Below the pieces are notes generated by a model. It was given only the letters and a program-made list of their open reading frames with translations, had not been told where the DNA came from and did no database searches. The translations under genes and the position numbers were made by a program. Below, in pieces: positions 5,924 to 8,687 of a stretch of DNA of 8,687 nucleotides. Each line of letters begins with the position of its first letter. Within the stretch, counting starts at the first letter, position 1. This DNA is from an uncultured Erysipelotrichaceae bacterium (GTDB taxonomy: Bacteria; Bacillota_I; Bacilli_A; Erysipelotrichales; Erysipelotrichaceae): positions 1-8,687 of the forward strand of contig CADBPK010000234.1 of NCBI GenBank assembly GCA_902796465.1, written 5' to 3'.

Positions 5924-6751
5924 ATGAAATCTGTAGAAGTAAAAAATCTGTTTTTTTCCTATAACGGAAACGACATGACGGTAAGTGATGTCTCTTTCTC
6001 CGTGGAAAAGGGAAGCTATACAACGATCATCGGCCATAACGGCAGCGGAAAGTCCACGGTCGCGAAACTGCTGGCCGGTCTTCTGGAAAAGAGGAGCGGG
6101 ACGATCAATATCTGCGGCTATGAGCTGAACAACGAAAATCTGACGGAGATCAGGCGCCGGATCGGCATCGTCTTCCAGAACCCTGACAACCAGTTCATCG
6201 GCTCCACCGTACGTGACGATATCGCCTTTGGACTGGAAAACCACTGTGTTGAGAGGGAAAAGATGGATGAAATCATCGAGACGTATGCCCGCAAAGTCGG
6301 TATGAGCAGATATCTGGACAAGGAACCGGGAAATCTCAGCGGCGGGCAGAAACAGCGCGTAGCCATTGCGGGTGTACTGGCAATGGCACCCGAAGTGCTG
6401 ATCTTTGATGAGGCAACTTCCATGCTGGACCCGCAGAGAAAAGACGAGATCAAAAAGGTCATCCGCAGTCTGCATGACGAAAGCGGACTGACGATCCTTT
6501 CCATTACCCATGACATCGATGAAGTCGCGGGAAGCGACAACGTACTTGTCATGGATCACGGAAAGCTTGTGCTGACGGGAACGCCGGCCGAGATCTTTTC
6601 CGATCAGGACAGGCTGAACCGGATGCGTCTGGATATCCCGTTCAGCGCGCAGCTGATCCGCAGCCTGAACAAAAAAGGCGTGCGGCTCAGACCGTTTATG
6701 GGCATGGAAGAACTGGCGGAGGAATTATGTCGATTACGTTCTCAAAAGTAA
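5924..6751 (+). CDS. ecfA1: Energy-coupling factor transporter ATPase EcfA1
   Basis: One of two ABC ATPases of an energy-coupling factor importer, which powers uptake by interchangeable vitamin or metal-binding S components. The 275-residue protein has Walker A GHNGSGKST (37-45), Q-loop Q85 in FQNPDNQFIGSTV, signature LSGGQKQR (138-145), Walker B VLIFDEAT (158-165) with E163, the D-loop MLDP (167-170) and switch histidine H196. FQNPDNQ and the absent proline after DEA (DEATSMLD) are typical of EcfA1 rather than EcfA2. Residues about 230-275 form the C-terminal helical domain of EcfA proteins. AGGAG (5914-5918) lies 5 bases before the ATG. Its last 25 bases overlap ecfA2. No S component gene is in the window, so this looks like a shared (group II) module; substrates cannot be inferred. 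Confidence 0.95.
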   Translation: MKSVEVKNLFFSYNGNDMTVSDVSFSVEKGSYTTIIGHNGSGKSTVAKLLAGLLEKRSGTINICGYELNNENLTEIRRRIGIVFQNPDNQFIGSTVRDDIAFGLENHCVEREKMDEIIETYARKVGMSRYLDKEPGNLSGGQKQRVAIAGVLAMAPEVLIFDEATSMLDPQRKDEIKKVIRSLHDESGLTILSITHDIDEVAGSDNVLVMDHGKLVLTGTPAEIFSDQDRLNRMRLDIPFSAQLIRSLNKKGVRLRPFMGMEELAEELCRLRSQK

Positions 6752-7584
6752 GCTATGTTTACAGCCCCGGCACACCGTATGAATACCGGGCGCTGGACGG
6801 CGTCGACCTGACGCTGGAAGAGGGGAAGATCACGGCTATTATCGGACGCACCGGTTCCGGCAAGAGCACCCTGATCCAGCATCTGAATGCCCTCCTGCTG
6901 CCGAATGAAGGGGAGATACAGATCCTCGGCCGGACGATCAAAGCAGGCGAAAAACCGAAGAATCTGAAGCCGCTCCGCAAGGATGTCGGCCTGGTTTTCC
7001 AGTTCCCGGAATATCAGCTGTTTGAGGAGACTGTGATCAAGGATGTCATCTTCGGCCCGAAGAATTTCGGCGTATCGGAGGAAGACGCAAAGAAGAAGGC
7101 AAAGGAAGCCCTGGCACTGGTCGGGCTGAGTGAAGATATTTATGAAAAGAGTCCGCTGGAGCTCAGCGGCGGACAGAAGCGCCGGGTGGCGATCGCCGAT
7201 ATCCTGGCCATGGATCCGAAGATCCTGGTGCTGGATGAGCCGACTGCCGGCCTGGATCCGATGGGCACAAAGGAAATGATGTCCCTGTTTTACCGGCTGA
7301 ACAGACAGTTTGGCAAAACGATCCTGATCGTCACGCACGATATGGAACAGGTATACCAGTACTGTGACGATGTCGTCGTGCTCGAGGACGGGAAAGTCCG
7401 GATCCATCAGGATAAGGATACTTTTTTCAGGGATGCGAAGGAATGCGAATCGATGGGTATCCTGCCGCCGGCACTGATCCGGATGAAGGAGATCCTGAAG
7501 GCGAAAGGCTTCACGCTTTCCGAGAATATCCACTCTGTCGACGCACTGGCAGAAGCGCTTAGAGAAGAGGTCAGAAATGGGTAA
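6727..7584 (+). CDS. ecfA2: Energy-coupling factor transporter ATPase EcfA2
   Basis: The second ATPase of the ECF importer, pairing with EcfA1 as a heterodimer on EcfT. The 285-residue protein shows Walker A GRTGSGKST (40-48), Q-loop Q92 in VFQFPEYQLFEETV (the FPEYQLFE pattern is characteristic of EcfA2), signature LSGGQKRR (146-153), Walker B ILVLDEPT (166-173) with catalytic E171, D-loop GLDP (175-178) and switch histidine H204. Both nucleotide sites of the pair therefore appear intact. The start at 6727 overlaps ecfA1 by 25 bases; GGAGG (6718-6722) lies in ecfA1 coding sequence, with a short 4-base spacing. The C-terminal part (about 235-285) is helical as expected. Its end overlaps ecfT by 8 bases. 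Confidence 0.95.
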   Translation: MSITFSKVSYVYSPGTPYEYRALDGVDLTLEEGKITAIIGRTGSGKSTLIQHLNALLLPNEGEIQILGRTIKAGEKPKNLKPLRKDVGLVFQFPEYQLFEETVIKDVIFGPKNFGVSEEDAKKKAKEALALVGLSEDIYEKSPLELSGGQKRRVAIADILAMDPKILVLDEPTAGLDPMGTKEMMSLFYRLNRQFGKTILIVTHDMEQVYQYCDDVVVLEDGKVRIHQDKDTFFRDAKECESMGILPPALIRMKEILKAKGFTLSENIHSVDALAEALREEVRNG

Positions 7585-8374
7585 TCTGACATTGGGAAGA
7601 TATATACCGATGGATTCACCGATCCATAAGATGGATCCGCGGGCAAAAATACTGGCGATGCTGATGATGCTGATCGCGATCTTCATTCCCTCGGGATGGA
7701 TCGGATACGGGATCCTTTTCGTCATTGTTTCTATGGTCATCATCCTTGCGAAACTGAGTTTTTCCTTTATTTTCAAAGCGATGAAGCCCATGCTGTTCAT
7801 GCTGGTGTTCCTTCTGATCATCAATATCCTGGTCGTGAAGACAGGGTATGTACTGCTTCAGATGGGGAGTATCGTGATCTGGAGTGACGCAGTATTCAAT
7901 ACGCTGTATATCGCTGTCAGGCTTCTGCTGATGATCATGATCACCACATGTCTGACCGCCACGACAAAGCCGCTGGATATGACCATGGGTATTGAAGACC
8001 TGCTGAAGCCGTTTCAGAAGATCCATGTTCCCGCACATGAGATCGCAATGCTGATCAGTATTGCCCTGCGGTTTATTCCGGATCTCATCGATGAAACAAT
8101 GCGGATCATGAAAGCACAGGAATCCAGAGGCGTGGACCTGAAGGAAGGGAAGATGATGGAAAGGATCACAGCCATTCTTTCCCTGATCGTCCCGCTGTTC
8201 GTTTCCGCTTTTCAGAGGGCGGAAGATCTTGCCAATGCCATGGAGGCGCGCGGTTACGCGCCGGGACAGCCCCGCACGCGGTATAAGCAGCTGAAGATGG
8301 AAAGCAGGGATTATGTTCTGCTGATCTGTGCAGGTCTCATCCTTGCCGGGATGATCGGAATGGCAGTTTTATGA
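7577..8374 (+). CDS. ecfT: Energy-coupling factor transporter transmembrane protein EcfT
   Basis: Membrane scaffold joining the EcfA1-EcfA2 ATPases to S components. The 265-residue protein starts with the family's GRYIPMDSPIHKMDPRAK (7-24) and has hydrophobic segments at about 25-60, 70-88, 107-128 and 246-264. The cytoplasmic region between about 140 and 240 contains the two coupling helices that insert into the ATPase grooves: AQESRGVD (180-187) and AMEARGYA (221-228). The first carries SRG in place of the commonest ARG; the second is ARG. Q- and R-rich surroundings and the FIPDLIDE segment (167-174) fit the family. The ATG lies 6 bases after AGAGG (7566-7570) and overlaps the ecfA2 stop by 8 bases. 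The stop overlaps the truA start as ATGA. Confidence 0.94.
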   Translation: MGNLTLGRYIPMDSPIHKMDPRAKILAMLMMLIAIFIPSGWIGYGILFVIVSMVIILAKLSFSFIFKAMKPMLFMLVFLLIINILVVKTGYVLLQMGSIVIWSDAVFNTLYIAVRLLLMIMITTCLTATTKPLDMTMGIEDLLKPFQKIHVPAHEIAMLISIALRFIPDLIDETMRIMKAQESRGVDLKEGKMMERITAILSLIVPLFVSAFQRAEDLANAMEARGYAPGQPRTRYKQLKMESRDYVLLICAGLILAGMIGMAVL

Positions 8375-8687
8375 GAAGGTTTAAGTGCACCGCTGCGTAT
8401 GTAGGCAGCGGGTATGACGGATGGCAGTCACAGAAAAACGGAAGATCCGTCCAGGAAAAGATCGAAGAAGTCCTGTCTTTTGTCGCGCACAAAAGGATCC
8501 CCATTACCGCTTCCGGAAGGACGGACAGGGGAGTGAGCGCCAGAGGACAGGTTTTTATGTTTGACTGCGAAATGGATATCAGCGCCAGGAAGTGGCAGGG
8601 CGTGCTGAACCGCAAGCTTCCCGGGGATATCCATATTACAGATATAGAGGAAACGGATGAACTGTTCCATGCCCGGTACAATGTCCG
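8371..8687 (+). CDS. truA: tRNA pseudouridine(38-40) synthase, N-terminal part (cut by window edge)
   Basis: Makes pseudouridine at positions 38-40 in the tRNA anticodon stem. I read 105 codons from an ATG that overlaps the ecfT TGA by 4 bases. YVGSGYDGWQSQKNGRSVQ (10-28) matches the TruA N-terminus (YDG..GWQ.Q....VQ), SGRTDRGV (48-55) contains the catalytic aspartate D52, NRKLPGDI (80-87) and FHARYNV (99-105) follow as usual. In the active-site loop the more common RTDAGVHA reads RTDRGVSA. The order ecfA1-ecfA2-ecfT-truA is common in Bacillota, which supports the call. No separate ribosome site is evident in the last ecfT codons, so it is probably translated by coupling. About 40 percent of a usual TruA of about 250 residues is present. 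Confidence 0.92.
   Translation, partial: MRRFKCTAAYVGSGYDGWQSQKNGRSVQEKIEEVLSFVAHKRIPITASGRTDRGVSARGQVFMFDCEMDISARKWQGVLNRKLPGDIHITDIEETDELFHARYNV

Noticed and set aside
6742..7824. Minus-strand open frame of 360 codons opposite ecfA2 and ecfT
   Set aside because: It is antisense to two clear ECF genes and has no recognisable domain or plausible gene context.

Overview
The window is about 8.7 kb of gene-dense bacterial chromosome. Short or overlapping gene junctions (ATGA overlaps), GGAGG-type ribosome binding sites, the EcfA1-EcfA2-EcfT-TruA gene order and the protein sequences all point to a Bacillota (Firmicutes) genome of moderate GC. An Erysipelotrichia-like or clostridial relative is possible, but this is not shown by the sequence. 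I see no rRNA, tRNA, transposon, phage gene or CRISPR array, and no stretch over 300 bases lacks a gene.

Left part (1-3972): aspartate-family amino acid synthesis. A minus-strand threonine synthase gene (thrC, only its first 133 codons present) diverges from a plus-strand operon of homoserine dehydrogenase (hom), aspartokinase and aspartate-semialdehyde dehydrogenase (asd). The three plus-strand genes overlap by 4 bases at each junction. Together they convert aspartate to aspartyl phosphate, to aspartate semialdehyde, to homoserine; thrC makes threonine from phosphohomoserine. No thrB (homoserine kinase) or dap gene is in the window. The 93-base divergent gap holds a good thrC promoter, a weaker candidate hom promoter and a 32-base imperfect palindrome over both, a candidate shared operator.

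Middle (4001-5115): two unassigned genes for small single-pass membrane proteins. A near-perfect extended -10 promoter overlaps the asd stop codon just before them. The first has an acidic linker and a C-terminal domain whose pattern faintly recalls RraB; the second has an extracytoplasmic domain that recalls DUF4367. A hairpin with a T-run closes this unit.

Right part (5148-8687): trmD (tRNA m1G37 methyltransferase) stands alone between two hairpins and lacks an obvious Shine-Dalgarno sequence. After a terminator made partly from the last trmD codons, a TATAAT element precedes ecfA1-ecfA2-ecfT, the energizing module of an energy-coupling factor vitamin/metal importer. truA (tRNA pseudouridine synthase) follows, translationally coupled and cut by the window edge.

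Most of the window is ordinary core metabolism. The parts most worth a second look are the divergent operator, the shortened regulatory tail of homoserine dehydrogenase, the two unknown membrane proteins, and the odd translation start of trmD.
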